This document shows, piece by piece, positions 25,711 to 34,557 of a DNA stretch of 56,948 nt (position 1 is the first letter of the stretch; each line of letters starts with the position of its first letter). Made by a program: the position numbers and the translations under genes. The notes under the pieces are model-generated. The model worked only from the letters and a program-made list of their open reading frames with translations, had not been told where the DNA came from and made no database searches. The stretch covers positions 1-56,948 of the forward strand of contig CAIWWN010000081.1 of the NCBI GenBank assembly GCA_903916355.1, given 5' to 3'. Origin of the DNA: an uncultured Burkholderiales bacterium. Its GTDB lineage: Bacteria; Pseudomonadota; Gammaproteobacteria; Burkholderiales; Burkholderiaceae_C.

Positions 25711-25866
25711 AGGCGGCCAGAAGGCGACGTTCCCCGGGGCGCGAATTTGAACTGATTTACGAAAAAGCAAGTTTTCAGTTGACCCATCAAGCCGCTTGCC
25801 AGCAGTGGGGCGCAGAGGTGAATGCGCAAATTTTTGACTACACTCCAACACGAAATCTCAAATAAT

Positions 25867-25903
25867 TTGATAATTACTCAACATAATGTAGAATTATCTA
25901 CAT
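25867..25903 (+). promoter_or_regulatory. chrB promoter and palindrome over the start codon
   Basis: TTGATA (25867-25872), 16 bases, TAGAAT (25889-25894): each hexamer matches 5 of 6 consensus bases. The predicted transcript start at 25901-25902 coincides with the A of the chrB ATG, and no ribosome site is present, so chrB mRNA would be leaderless. ATGTAGA-ATTA-TCTACAT (25886-25903), a perfect 7-bp-arm palindrome, covers the -10 and start codon and is a candidate ChrB operator. Confidence 0.62.
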
Positions 25904-26840
25904 GAATAACTGGGTAACCCTCATCCTCAGCCTCCCGACGGAGAACACCACGCTGCGCCAAAGAACTTGGCGTGCCCTCAAGGCCTCAGGTGCAGCGGTT
26001 CTGCGAGACGGTGTTTACCTTATGCCCGACATGAGCGGCTGCAAAGTCACTCTTGAAGGCTTGGCCACCGAGGTCAAAGATGGCGGGGGCACGGCCTTGG
26101 TCATGCAGGTAGAAGAACCGGCAGGCACTGATTTCATCGGCCTGTTTAACCGTGGGGCGGATTACGGGCCACTGCTGACAGACATTGCCAATGCCCGGGC
26201 AGGGTTGCGCTGTGAGACCATTCAAGACGCGCTCAAGCTCACCCGTAAATTACGTAAAGCCTTTGTCGCCCTAGAAGCCATCGATTTCTTCGCGGGTGAG
26301 GCTCATCGCCAAGCGGGGCTCAGCTTGCGGGAGCTGGAACACGCCATCGCTCAAACCGTATCGCCCAACGAACCCCAGGCCATTGACGGTGCCATTGCCT
26401 CTCGGTCGGTCGCTGATTTTCAAAAACGCACTTGGGCCACACGGCAGCGCCCATGGGTAGACCGATTGGCAAGTGCTTGGTTGATTCGCCGCTTCATTGA
26501 CCCTCGTGCCAAATTTGTATGGTTAGAGCGCATTGAGGAATGTCCAGCTGATGCTTTGGGTTTCGACTTTGATGGGGCGACTTTCACGCATGTGGGCTCT
26601 CGCGTGACCTTTGAAGTCTTGGTGGCGAGCTTTGGCTTGGAGCAAGCTGCGTTGTCCCGACTCGGCTTGCTGGTTCATTACCTGGACGCAGGCGGTGCGC
26701 AACCCGCCGAGGCAGCTGGTGTGGAGAGCGTGCTTGCAGGGCTGCACGCATCCATCACCCATGACGATCAACTCCTGCAAGCAGCAAGCCTGCTGTTTGA
26801 TGGACTGCTGCACACATTTTCTCAAGAGGTATCCCCATGA
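25902..26840 (+). CDS. chrB: ChrB chromate resistance regulator
   Basis: 312 residues. The N-terminal part (WVTLILSLPTENTTLRQRTWRALKASGAAVLRDGVYLMP) is the PaaX-like/ChrB N domain, and the C-terminal part (RPWVDRLASAWLIRRFIDPRAKFVWL ... FDFDGATFTHVGSRVTFEVL) is the ChrB domain. In Ochrobactrum and Cupriavidus ChrB senses chromate and controls chrA. Here it heads a chrB-chrA-rhodanese operon and overlaps chrA by ATGA. A palindrome at its start codon suggests autoregulation. Confidence 0.93.
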   Translation: MNNWVTLILSLPTENTTLRQRTWRALKASGAAVLRDGVYLMPDMSGCKVTLEGLATEVKDGGGTALVMQVEEPAGTDFIGLFNRGADYGPLLTDIANARAGLRCETIQDALKLTRKLRKAFVALEAIDFFAGEAHRQAGLSLRELEHAIAQTVSPNEPQAIDGAIASRSVADFQKRTWATRQRPWVDRLASAWLIRRFIDPRAKFVWLERIEECPADALGFDFDGATFTHVGSRVTFEVLVASFGLEQAALSRLGLLVHYLDAGGAQPAEAAGVESVLAGLHASITHDDQLLQAASLLFDGLLHTFSQEVSP

Positions 26841-28030
26841 CCGGCAAAAGGTCTCAAACGCCAGATGCCTCCATCGTGCATTACACGCTGTGGCAACTCG
26901 TGAAGTATTTTCTGCGTCTGGGCTCTTTGGGTTTTGGTGGCCCCGTGGCTTTAGTAGGCTATATGAACCGCGACCTGGTTGAGCAACGCCAATGGATCAC
27001 AGAGGCCGACTACAAAGAGGGACTGGCTTTGGCGCAGATGGCACCAGGCCCGTTGGCGGCGCAGTTGGCCATCTACATGGGCTATGTAGATTATCGAATT
27101 TGGGGAGCAACGCTGGTAGGCATTGCCTTTGTGTTGCCATCTTTCTTGATGGTGGTGGCGCTGGGCTGGGCCTACGCCACATTGGGTGATCTGCCTTGGA
27201 TGCAGGCCGTGTTTTATGGTGTCGGCTCCGCGGTGATTGGCATCATTGCGATCAGCGCACACAAGTTAACGACCAAAACCGTTGGCAAAGACAAGTTGCT
27301 ATGGGCCATCTATTTGGTGATGGCCGTCAGTACCGTGGTGACACACTCTGAAATTCTGTGGCTGGTGTTGCTCGCGGGTGTGATCGTTTGGTTTCACCGT
27401 GCACCTCCCAAGTGGTTTCAAAACGGCAATGGCATGAACGCTGTAGCGATGACGCAACTGCCCGCTGTGACCAGCATTTTTGGCAGCATGGACTTGTCGC
27501 TTTTGGTTCAGATCGGCATTTTCTTTGCCAAAGCAGGAGCCTTTGTTTTTGGCTCGGGCTTGGCCATCGTGCCGTTTTTGTATGGGGGTGTGGTCGTTGA
27601 ACACCAATGGCTCACCGAGAAACAGTTTGTCGATGCCGTAGCCGTGGCCATGATCACACCGGGTCCTGTGGTGATCACTGTCGGTTTCATTGGCTATTTG
27701 ATTGCGGGCTTTACAGGGGCCTGTGTGGCGGCACTGGCCACCTTTGTGCCTTGCTACCTCTTTACCATCGTGCCTGCACCCTACTTTAAGAAGTACGGAA
27801 AAACGCCTGGCTTGTTGGCCTTTGTGGAGGGTGTCACAGCAGCAGCAGTGGGTGCCATCACCGGCTCAGTTATCGTGATTGCGCAGCGCTCGATCATCGA
27901 CATACCCACAGCCTTGATGGCATTGGGAACCACAGTTCTACTTTGGAAATACAAGAAGTTGACTGAGCCAGTGGTGGTGGCATGCGCTGCGCTTCTTGGA
28001 CTTGTTTTGTATCCCCTCACCCATTCTTAA
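26837..28030 (+). CDS. chrA: Chromate efflux transporter
   Basis: 397-residue inner-membrane protein of the long-chain CHR family with two homologous halves. The first half shows FLRLGSLGFGGPVALVGYM and LAQMAPGPLAAQLAIYMGY; the second repeats with FFAKAGAFVFGSGLAIVPFL and ITPGPVVITVGFIGY. It expels chromate using the proton-motive force. Overlapping translation with chrB and a rhodanese gene after 15 bases place it in a chromate resistance operon. Confidence 0.96.
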   Translation: MTGKRSQTPDASIVHYTLWQLVKYFLRLGSLGFGGPVALVGYMNRDLVEQRQWITEADYKEGLALAQMAPGPLAAQLAIYMGYVDYRIWGATLVGIAFVLPSFLMVVALGWAYATLGDLPWMQAVFYGVGSAVIGIIAISAHKLTTKTVGKDKLLWAIYLVMAVSTVVTHSEILWLVLLAGVIVWFHRAPPKWFQNGNGMNAVAMTQLPAVTSIFGSMDLSLLVQIGIFFAKAGAFVFGSGLAIVPFLYGGVVVEHQWLTEKQFVDAVAVAMITPGPVVITVGFIGYLIAGFTGACVAALATFVPCYLFTIVPAPYFKKYGKTPGLLAFVEGVTAAAVGAITGSVIVIAQRSIIDIPTALMALGTTVLLWKYKKLTEPVVVACAALLGLVLYPLTHS

Positions 28031-28045
28031 AGTCAGGACTGTTTT

Positions 28046-28381
28046 ATGCCATCCATTTCTGTATCGCAACTGGCCATGCAACTGGAACATGGCGTAGCTT
28101 TTCGACTGATTGACGTGCGGCGCGCACAAGCGCTGACCTCTTCAGGTGCAAAAATCGCCAGTTCCAATTGGAAAAACCCTGCGCTTTGGCTAGATTGGAA
28201 AGATGAGATTGCACATGATCTTCCCATCGTGCTTTATTGCGCACACGGACAAGAAATCAGCCAAGGCCTTTCTGCAGCACTGCAGGCCATGGGAGCGAAC
28301 GCCTGTCATTTGGAGGGTGGGATCGCTGCTTGGCAAGCTCAGGGGCACGCTGTCACGCCGGCTCTGCTGAGTAGGCCCTGA
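28046..28381 (+). CDS. Rhodanese-domain protein of the chromate operon
   Basis: 111-residue single rhodanese domain with catalytic C65 in IVLYCAHGQEIS, preceded by FRLIDVRR and followed by LEGGIAAWQAQGH. Rhodanese-like proteins (called ChrE in some strains) accompany chrBA and may handle chromium-thiol adducts or sulfur transfer. It is the last gene of the operon, 15 bases after chrA. A decayed hsdM begins directly after its stop on the other strand, suggesting that the operon lies at a rearrangement border. Confidence 0.87.
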   Translation: MPSISVSQLAMQLEHGVAFRLIDVRRAQALTSSGAKIASSNWKNPALWLDWKDEIAHDLPIVLYCAHGQEISQGLSAALQAMGANACHLEGGIAAWQAQGHAVTPALLSRP

Positions 28382-28386
28382 AGTTC

Positions 28387-28850
28387 TTGGCTGTCCAAAG
28401 TTACGATGGCGGACAAAATGTCTGAGATTCGCTGCGGCGTATAAAACTCGCCCGCCTTCTTGCCCGAGCCTGCGGCAAATTGGCCAATCAGGTATTCGCA
28501 GGCATCGCCCAGTGCATCAATGTCTATCGAAAAGTCGGCAAGCTGCTTCAAAGGTGTGCCGGCGGAATGACGTAATGCACATTGCGGTGAATTTTTTTCA
28601 AAAGCGAGCTCGTCGGCTGCGTTGGCGGCATATCAAGCGGCAAGCGGCACTTGCTTCGCGTCAGCGTTTACTTTGGGGTCATCACTGCCCAACTCTTTTT
28701 GTGCGGCGGCTTCGCAGTTGTCAGACAGGGAGCGCAAGAAGAGGAACCAAAGCATGTCGTCGCGAAAGTCGTCTGCGTCCAACGATCCGCACAACTGGTC
28801 GGCAATGGCCCAACGCGTTTTGCACAGTTGTTTTGCTTGTGTTCGGTCAT
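28387..28850 (-). pseudogene. Decayed type I restriction methyltransferase (hsdM) fragment
   Basis: Pieces of HsdM in successive frames: an N-terminal start MTEHKQNN at 28850, a frameshift, then WAIADQLCGSLDADDFRDDM and LWFLFLRSLSDN, then a stop, then KIHRNVHYVIPPAHL, then (28551-28387) IDIDALGDACEYLIGQ and KKAGEFYTPQRISDILSAIV. The order is that of HsdM with the middle deleted; the rest, including the NPPY region and hsdS/hsdR, is missing. Homology stops 6 bases from the rhodanese stop codon. It is non-functional. Confidence 0.85.
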
Positions 28851-28872
28851 GGTGTCTTTACAACAATGAGGC

Positions 28873-29916
28873 TTAATGCAGATCGACAGGAGACCCGCAG
28901 CATTTTTTGAATTTTTTGCCGCTACCGCAGGGGCAAGGCTCGTTGCGGCCCACCTTGGCGCTCATGCGCTGCGCAGTCTGGCGCTCGGCCACGGCTTGGC
29001 GCAGCGGTAACCAATAAGCGCGCATCTGCCGCACGCTGTGTTCAATCTGCGCGGTCAGCTTGGCACGCTGCTCAGGCGTGCGGATCAGATCGTCCCATTC
29101 GGGCGGCGCGTCCTCGTCACCCAATAGCGCAATCGGGTGGTACCACTGCTGGCCCTGCGGGTCGCGCAGCAGGGGCTGCCAGGAGGCCAGGTTCAGCTTC
29201 ACGCCGTCGGTAAAGCCGTTAGCCCAGCCTTCGGCGTCGTCTTGATCGCTGGTGCTGTGTCCATACGTAGGCCAAACAGGCGCAAACAGCAGCGGGCTGT
29301 TCTCAAGGTAACTGATGATGCTGTTGTAATGCCGCATGACCAGCCCCAGCAAATGGGTCACCTGCTCCAGACTGTCCATGGGCGGCATCATGCCCCCATC
29401 GTCCAACCCCCAGACCTTGGGCAACCATTGGCTGGGCATCACCGTTTCAGGACCAATGGCAATCGCATGCAAAAAGCCGTCCAACGTATCCAGCGTCATA
29501 CCTTGGTCGGCGTCCACCTCCAAAAGCAGGCCATCCAGCTCATCCAACTCCTCTTCCGACAGCGGCGCCATCAAGTTGTGCGGGGTTGTCGCAGTGGCTA
29601 TTGGCGGCAATTTTTTCAGCGCTTGCAGCTTGGCAAACATCTCGGCCTCGCTGACCATGGCCCCGGCCTGTGCTTTGGCGTAAAAGCTGTGTATGCCACC
29701 TTCGGCCTCAATCTCGGCCAGGGCGGTGTCCAGCGCCTCTTGGTCGGTGGCAAATCGCTCATCAAACACGGTGGATGTACCCGTTTCATCTTCAATTTCC
29801 AAAATCCAGTCCGGCTCGTCTGCGCCCCGGTAAATGGCAATCTCAAGGGTATGCCCCTCGCCGCTGAGCGTGCGCTGCAACGGGGAGTGGATGAGGTCGT
29901 AGGTTTCTTCGGTCAT
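28873..29916 (-). CDS. UPF0149/YecA family protein with C-terminal SEC-C zinc motif
   Basis: 347 residues: an N-terminal region of unknown fold (1-105), a UPF0149/YecA domain (about 115-270; [21 protein letters not shown] and [20 protein letters not shown]), and a SEC-C metal-binding tail ([19 protein letters not shown]). SEC-C tails bind zinc and often contact ribosomes or the SecA/SecB pathway. The start overlaps the upstream DUF1016 gene by ATGA, so the two are translated together. Function unknown; context suggests an accessory role beside a nuclease. Confidence 0.82.
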   Translation of the reverse strand: MTEETYDLIHSPLQRTLSGEGHTLEIAIYRGADEPDWILEIEDETGTSTVFDERFATDQEALDTALAEIEAEGGIHSFYAKAQAGAMVSEAEMFAKLQALKKLPPIATATTPHNLMAPLSEEELDELDGLLLEVDADQGMTLDTLDGFLHAIAIGPETVMPSQWLPKVWGLDDGGMMPPMDSLEQVTHLLGLVMRHYNSIISYLENSPLLFAPVWPTYGHSTSDQDDAEGWANGFTDGVKLNLASWQPLLRDPQGQQWYHPIALLGDEDAPPEWDDLIRTPEQRAKLTAQIEHSVRQMRAYWLPLRQAVAERQTAQRMSAKVGRNEPCPCGSGKKFKKCCGSPVDLH

Positions 29917-31007
29917 GGAGTGTCGTCTTCAATGCTCAAATTTTTGTGTTCTTCAATGGCTTGGCGATCGCGTTGCAGCTCAAGGCGCAGCTCTTCCTCG
30001 CTGGGCAAGATCAGACGGTATTTGCTGGCAAACAATTGCTCGCTGCCATTGAGCACCGAGTAACGGGCCACCGAGTGGTCTTTGCTACCGCACAGCAAGA
30101 TGCCCACCGTGGGGTTGTCGCCTTCGCCCCGGCGAAGCTCGTCGTACATGCGCACATACATGTCCATCTGCCCCACATCTTGGTGCGTCAAAGGCCCGGG
30201 TTTCAGGTCGATCAGCACAAAACACTTAAGCAGATAGTTGTAAAACACCAAGTCGATATAGAAATCTTGCGTCTCTGTGCTGATACGCTGCTGGCGAGCT
30301 ACAAACGCAAAGCCCTTTCCGAGCTCCATCAGAAAATGCTGCAGCTTGTCCATCAATGCGGATTCCAGCGTAGCTTCCAGCAAGCGCGCGGTGTCAGGCA
30401 GGCCCAAAAACTCCAGCATCACCGGGTCGCGCACAAAAGCCCGTGGTGAGTCATCGAGCGTGGCCATATTGGCTTGCGCCTCGGTACTGACGGCGGCTTT
30501 GTCTTGGCTTAGCAGCAGGCGGTCGTAATACAGGCTGCCAATTTGGCGCTCCAGCGCACGCGTGCTCCAGTTTTGGGTGGCAGCCTCATTCACGTACCAC
30601 TGGCGGGCCTCTGGGCTGTCCACCCGCAGCAGCAGGCGGTAGTGCGTCCAGCTCAATTCGCGACGCACTGCGTCGCGAATTGGGAAAGCCAGGTAAAAGC
30701 CCCGCATATGGCGCAAATTGGTGGCATCAAACCCGCGCCCAAACTCGGCGGACAGCGCCTGGCCCAGTTGCACCAGCAAGCCACGCCCATACTCTGCCCG
30801 CAGTGCCCCGCCCTGCTCAAACTCCAAAATGTGCTGCCCAACATGCCAGTAAGTTTGAACCTGCACCACGTCCACCGCCCGCAGCACTTGCTGGCGAGAT
30901 TCAGCAATGAGTTGGCGCAGGCTGCCGAGCAAAGGTGCCATGCCCTCAGCTAGTGTGGCTTTGGCCTTGTGGATATCAGATTGTTGTTTTTGGTTTTTGG
31001 ATGTCAT
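29913..31007 (-). CDS. DUF1016/YhcG-family PD-(D/E)XK nuclease-like protein
   Basis: 364 residues. The start at 31007 has a GGGAGG ribosome site; an earlier in-frame start lacks one. An N-terminal DUF1016_N domain ([41 protein letters not shown]) precedes a PD-(D/E)XK nuclease domain ([21 protein letters not shown]; the FYIDL Asp and the DLK Lys fit the catalytic pattern). Family members are often inserted in type I restriction loci. A decayed hsdM sits just past its partner gene, so this looks like a surviving accessory gene of a lost system. Confidence 0.88.
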   Translation of the reverse strand: MTSKNQKQQSDIHKAKATLAEGMAPLLGSLRQLIAESRQQVLRAVDVVQVQTYWHVGQHILEFEQGGALRAEYGRGLLVQLGQALSAEFGRGFDATNLRHMRGFYLAFPIRDAVRRELSWTHYRLLLRVDSPEARQWYVNEAATQNWSTRALERQIGSLYYDRLLLSQDKAAVSTEAQANMATLDDSPRAFVRDPVMLEFLGLPDTARLLEATLESALMDKLQHFLMELGKGFAFVARQQRISTETQDFYIDLVFYNYLLKCFVLIDLKPGPLTHQDVGQMDMYVRMYDELRRGEGDNPTVGILLCGSKDHSVARYSVLNGSEQLFASKYRLILPSEEELRLELQRDRQAIEEHKNLSIEDDTP

Positions 31008-31257
31008 TACGCCTCCCTCTTTCACACTAAATCTATTGAAAATTTCTTGGTCGTTAGCCATATAGAAATATTTTGCACTATCAATGACACCCGATTGTGA
31101 CCGCCTGGGGAACCCGGCGTGAGGAGACAAGCGAAGAGAACATTTGCTTTCAATCGCACAGACGCAAGCACCCTTTCAACCCTAGACTTGGCGGCAGACC
31201 AGTACACGTTTCTGGTTTGTTTTAGTCACACATCAATCATCAGTCAGGGAGAACAGC
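31008..31257. other. 250-base intergenic gap
   Basis: Gap between the divergent DUF1016 gene and the yidB-like gene. It is locally AT-richer near the DUF1016 start, and no gene, strong palindrome or convincing promoter pair was recognised. A CAGGGAG ribosome site ends it ahead of the 31258 start. Confidence 0.4.
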
Positions 31258-31674
31258 ATGGGTCTTTTAGATAGCATCACAAGTCAAGTCACATGCACTT
31301 TGGGTGGCCAAAACGCCGCAGGCGGCGCCGATTGGATGGGGGTGATCGGCAATTTGATCAACAACCCGCAAACCGGTGGCCTGCAGGGGCTGATTCAGTC
31401 ATTTCAGGACAAAGGTTTGGGCGGGGTCGTCGCATCATGGGTTGGCACGGGCGAGAACATGCCGATCTCGGCCGAACAACTCACGTCCGTGCTGGGGTCA
31501 AGCCATTTGCAAGAGATGGCGCAGAAAGTCGGCTTGCCGGTCGATGGCCTGGCAGAGAAACTCTCTGGCCTGCTGCCGCAGGTGGTTGATAAGCTCACCC
31601 CTACGGGAAGCGTGCCTGAAGAAGGTGGTTTGCTTGCGCAAGGCATGGGCATGCTGGGTGGTTTGCTGAAATAG
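31258..31674 (+). CDS. YidB-like DUF937 protein
   Basis: 138 residues, glycine-rich, starting MGLLDSITSQVTC. The DUF937 core is GLQGLIQSFQDKGLGGVVASWVGTGENMPISAEQL and ends PVDGLAEKLSGLLPQVVDKLTPTG, typical of YidB. The family is widespread and of unknown function. No signal peptide. A CAGGGAG ribosome site precedes the ATG. The HI0933-type flavoprotein gene follows after 38 bases. Confidence 0.85.
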   Translation: MGLLDSITSQVTCTLGGQNAAGGADWMGVIGNLINNPQTGGLQGLIQSFQDKGLGGVVASWVGTGENMPISAEQLTSVLGSSHLQEMAQKVGLPVDGLAEKLSGLLPQVVDKLTPTGSVPEEGGLLAQGMGMLGGLLK

Positions 31675-31712
31675 CCCCAGCGCCCACGCGCCAAGCCCTA
31701 CACTCTGAGCCC

Positions 31713-32960
31713 ATGAATTCCTTTGATGTGGTGATTGTGGGCGCAGGCGCTGCGGGTCTGTTTTGCGCGGGCGTGGCCGGTCAAGCCGGGCTGAAGGTGC
31801 TGGTGATCGACCACAGCCTGAAAGTGGCCGAAAAAATCCGCATCTCGGGCGGCGGGCGTTGCAATTTCACCAACCGCTTGCTCGACGCCTCGGCGCCGCA
31901 CAAGCACTTCATCAGCCAGAACCCGCACTTTTGCCGCTCGGCCTTGTCGCGCTACACGCCGCAAGACTTTATCGACCTGGTGCAAAAGCATGGCATTGCT
32001 TTTCATGAAAAGCACAAGGGCCAGATGTTTTGCGACCATTCGGCCGAAGACATCATCCGCATGCTGCTGTCCGAGTGCGATACCGGCGGCGTGACGCGCT
32101 GGGCGGGCTGCGCCGTCAAATCGGTGCAGCACCATGCCAGCACCGAGGCCGACACCCAAGGCCACTACACCCTGAGCACCGACCAAGGGCCTGTCACCAC
32201 CACTTCACTCGTCGTGGCCACAGGCGGCTTGTCGATCCCGCAAATCGGCGCCAGTGACTGGGGTTACCGCATCGCCAGCCAGTTTGGCCTGCGCCTGGTG
32301 GGGCGCCGTCCTGGCCTGGTGCCGCTGACCTTTGATGGTGCGGCATGGGCGCCCTATGCGCAGCTGGCCGGGTTGGCGCTGCCGGTAGCGATTGAGACGG
32401 GCGAGAAAAAACAACGCATGCATTTTGACGAGGACTTGCTGTTCACGCACCGAGGCTTGTCGGGCCCGGCGGTGTTGCAAATCTCCAGCTACTGGCAGGC
32501 CGGCACGCCAATCAGCCTGAATCTGGCGCCTGAAGTGAATCTGCCCGAGCGCCTGAGCGACGCCAAGCGGCGTTCGCGCAAACTGCTGGCCAACGAATTG
32601 GCCAGTCTGGTGCCCAGCCGCCTGGCGGAGGCCTGGGTCTCAGCACAGCCCGACTTGCAACGCCCGGTAAGCGACGTGCCCGACAAAGCGCTGACGCAGT
32701 TGGCCGAGGCGCTGAGCCACTGGCGCCTGACGCCCACGGGCAGCGAGGGCTACAAAAAGGCCGAAGTTACACTGGGCGGGTTGGATACGCGCGATCTGTC
32801 GTCGCAAACCATGGAGTCCAAACAGCCCGGTTTGTACTTCATTGGCGAGGTGGTGGACGTGACCGGCTGGCTGGGCGGTTACAACTTTCAGTGGGCTTGG
32901 GCCAGTGCACACGCCTGTGCCACCGCATTGGCGCAAAACAGGCAGCAAGAAGTTATATAA
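31713..32960 (+). CDS. HI0933/YhiN-family FAD-dependent oxidoreductase
   Basis: 415 residues with an N-terminal dinucleotide-binding motif ([21 protein letters not shown]), the family motif [15 protein letters not shown] around residue 45, [20 protein letters not shown] and the C-terminal [22 protein letters not shown]. The family includes aminoacetone-oxidase-like and YhiN proteins; substrates are mostly unknown. It appears monocistronic between the yidB-like gene and rpsU. Confidence 0.92.
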   Translation: MNSFDVVIVGAGAAGLFCAGVAGQAGLKVLVIDHSLKVAEKIRISGGGRCNFTNRLLDASAPHKHFISQNPHFCRSALSRYTPQDFIDLVQKHGIAFHEKHKGQMFCDHSAEDIIRMLLSECDTGGVTRWAGCAVKSVQHHASTEADTQGHYTLSTDQGPVTTTSLVVATGGLSIPQIGASDWGYRIASQFGLRLVGRRPGLVPLTFDGAAWAPYAQLAGLALPVAIETGEKKQRMHFDEDLLFTHRGLSGPAVLQISSYWQAGTPISLNLAPEVNLPERLSDAKRRSRKLLANELASLVPSRLAEAWVSAQPDLQRPVSDVPDKALTQLAEALSHWRLTPTGSEGYKKAEVTLGGLDTRDLSSQTMESKQPGLYFIGEVVDVTGWLGGYNFQWAWASAHACATALAQNRQQEVI

Positions 32961-33090
32961 TTCTAGGCTTTGCTGGCAAACTCCCGTCGGCCAAATACTA
33001 GTTCATGACGGGGAACCGCCGAAACTGGGTTTCAAGGGCACGATCTCCCTTGTAACTGCAGCCGGCACATTTTTTAGAAAATTTGATTCA

Positions 33091-33303
33091 ATGACCACCA
33101 TTCGCGTGAAAGAAAACGAGCCGTTTGACGTTGCACTGCGTCGCTTCAAACGTACCATCGAAAAACTCGGCCTGCTGACCGACTTGCGTGCCCGCGAGTT
33201 CTACGAGAAGCCCACCACCGAGCGCAAGCGCAAAAAAGCAGCTGCCGTGAAACGTCACTACAAGCGCGTTCGCAGCATGCAATTGCCCAAGAAGATGTAT
33301 TGA
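33091..33303 (+). CDS. rpsU: 30S ribosomal protein S21
   Basis: 70-residue basic protein with the S21 signature ([20 protein letters not shown], then [18 protein letters not shown]). The start at 33091 gives the usual S21 N-terminus; a longer upstream frame is not S21-like. It is followed by a strong terminator and then yqeY, a conserved order in proteobacteria. S21 contacts the 16S 3' region that pairs with Shine-Dalgarno sites, and this gene itself has only a weak ribosome site. Confidence 0.97.
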   Translation: MTTIRVKENEPFDVALRRFKRTIEKLGLLTDLRAREFYEKPTTERKRKKAAAVKRHYKRVRSMQLPKKMY

Positions 33304-33336
33304 TCTTCAGTTGCCGAGCCCTTGTGGCTCAGCACA

Positions 33337-33371
33337 AGCCCGCTGGAGGACGCTCAAGCGGGCTTTTTTTA
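33337..33371 (+). terminator. Intrinsic terminator after rpsU
   Basis: AGCCCGCT (33337-33344) pairs with AGCGGGCT (33357-33364), a perfect 8-bp stem with a 12-base loop followed by a run of eight T. Strong rho-independent form. yqeY starts 36 bases later, so its expression needs read-through or its own promoter. Confidence 0.92.
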
Positions 33372-33406
33372 TTCCCTTTTTCACTCCCCCACTTTTGGAC
33401 ATCACC

Positions 33407-33853
33407 ATGAGCCTCAAAGAACAAATCACCGAAGACATGAAAAACGCCATGCGCGCCAAAGACAGCGAACGTCTGGGCACGATCCGTTTGTTGCTGGCGG
33501 CCATGAAGCAAAAAGAAGTGGACGAGCGGGTGGAATTGGACGATGCCATGGTCGTGGCCATCGTGGACAAACTGATCAAGCAGCGCAAAGACTCGATCAC
33601 CGCTTTTGAACTGGCTGCCCGCCAAGACCTGGCCGACAAAGAAAAAGCCGAGCTGCTGGTGCTGCAAGCCTATTTGCCTGTGCGCATGTCGGCCGAAGAA
33701 GTCACCGCGGCGGTGCAAGCCATCGTGGCCTCGCTGGATGCCAAAGGCCCAGGCGACATGGGCAAGGTCATGGGCGCCGTCAAAACCCAACTGGCTGGCA
33801 AGGCCGACATGGGCCTGGTCTCGGCCGCCGTCAAAGCGGCTTTAGCGGGTTAA
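33407..33853 (+). CDS. yqeY: GatB/YqeY domain-containing protein
   Basis: 148 residues. The ATG at 33407 gives MSLKEQITEDMKNAMRAKDSERLGTIRLLLAAMKQKE, the canonical YqeY start. The domain is like the tRNA-binding tail of GatB and may take part in tRNA-dependent amidation or tRNA handling, but this is not settled. VMGAVKTQLAGKADMGLVSAAVK at the end is conserved. It lies just behind the rpsU terminator. Confidence 0.93.
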   Translation: MSLKEQITEDMKNAMRAKDSERLGTIRLLLAAMKQKEVDERVELDDAMVVAIVDKLIKQRKDSITAFELAARQDLADKEKAELLVLQAYLPVRMSAEEVTAAVQAIVASLDAKGPGDMGKVMGAVKTQLAGKADMGLVSAAVKAALAG

Positions 33854-33877
33854 AACAGAATCGACAAACGTCAGGGA

Positions 33878-34453
33878 TCAAGCCGTTCCTTGCGTTTGTC
33901 TTCGCCAGTTGGCTCGGCTACCCCCTTGTCGCCGGCCGGGCGTACCCTCTACCTTGTGATCTTGGGCCACCGCCAAGGCGTTGGCTTGCATTTTGAGCAA
34001 GGTGGACGCCAACACCTTCCTCTCACTGGCCGATACATTGGCCAGCACCCGGTGGTGCACCTCAACCACACGCGGGAAAATCTGGGCATACAAAGCATGC
34101 CCCGCTGGCGCGAGCAACACCAGCGCCCGACGCCCATCGCCTGCGACACGCTGCCGCTCGACCAAGCCCTTGAGCATCAATGCACGCAAAGTTTTGGAGG
34201 TTTGCGAGCGGTCTACCGTGGTTCGCGCGGCCACATCGGAAGGCGATAAAGCCCCCAAATTAGCCAGCATGGCGACAAACTGCCATTCCTCGCGGGTAAT
34301 GCCGTATTCGCTCTCGCACAATCGCGTGACCACGGAGCCACTGACACCGACAAATTCAGAAAACAAAAAATTCACCAAATCAAAAATCGATGAAGGTGAA
34401 GCCAAGTCGGGTTGATGGGGCATAGCCATCAAGGTCATTTTCGGAAGGCCCAT
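33878..34453 (-). CDS. MarR-family transcription regulator
   Basis: About 191 residues. The ATG at 34453 has a GAGG site about 9 bases upstream and is preferred to a GTG at 34462. The winged helix is seen in ITREEWQFVAMLANLGALSPSDVAARTTVDRSQTSKTLRAL, with wing GDGRRALVLLAPAGHALY. It is divergent from the aminotransferase-TctCBA-deacetylase operon, and a perfect palindrome sits between the two genes, so it is probably the operon's repressor. The inducer is unknown. Confidence 0.9.
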   Translation of the reverse strand: MGLPKMTLMAMPHQPDLASPSSIFDLVNFLFSEFVGVSGSVVTRLCESEYGITREEWQFVAMLANLGALSPSDVAARTTVDRSQTSKTLRALMLKGLVERQRVAGDGRRALVLLAPAGHALYAQIFPRVVEVHHRVLANVSASERKVLASTLLKMQANALAVAQDHKVEGTPGRRQGGSRANWRRQTQGTA

Positions 34454-34482
34454 GTCACACACCTCGTACGGGAAAGCCCCAA

Positions 34483-34507
34483 GGGTAATGGATTTTTTCC
34501 ATTACCC
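34483..34507. promoter_or_regulatory. Probable MarR operator
   Basis: GGGTAATGG-ATTTTTT-CCATTACCC: perfect 9-bp arms with a 7-base AT centre, placed 29 bases upstream of the marR start and 50 bases upstream of the aminotransferase start. Size and location fit a MarR dimer site controlling both directions. Confidence 0.72.
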
Positions 34508-34557
34508 GTTTACTGCCTATCCTCAAAGCTGATTCAAAGCCAAGGGAAGTTGGACGG

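Noticed and set aside
24904-25851. 315-codon minus-strand frame over cobA
   Set aside because: Antisense to cobA, which has full methyltransferase motifs; the frame has a His/Ala/Gly-rich shadow composition.
28512-28910. Plus-strand frames in the hsdM region
   Set aside because: The minus strand carries ordered HsdM fragments; the plus frames are shadows of that decayed gene.
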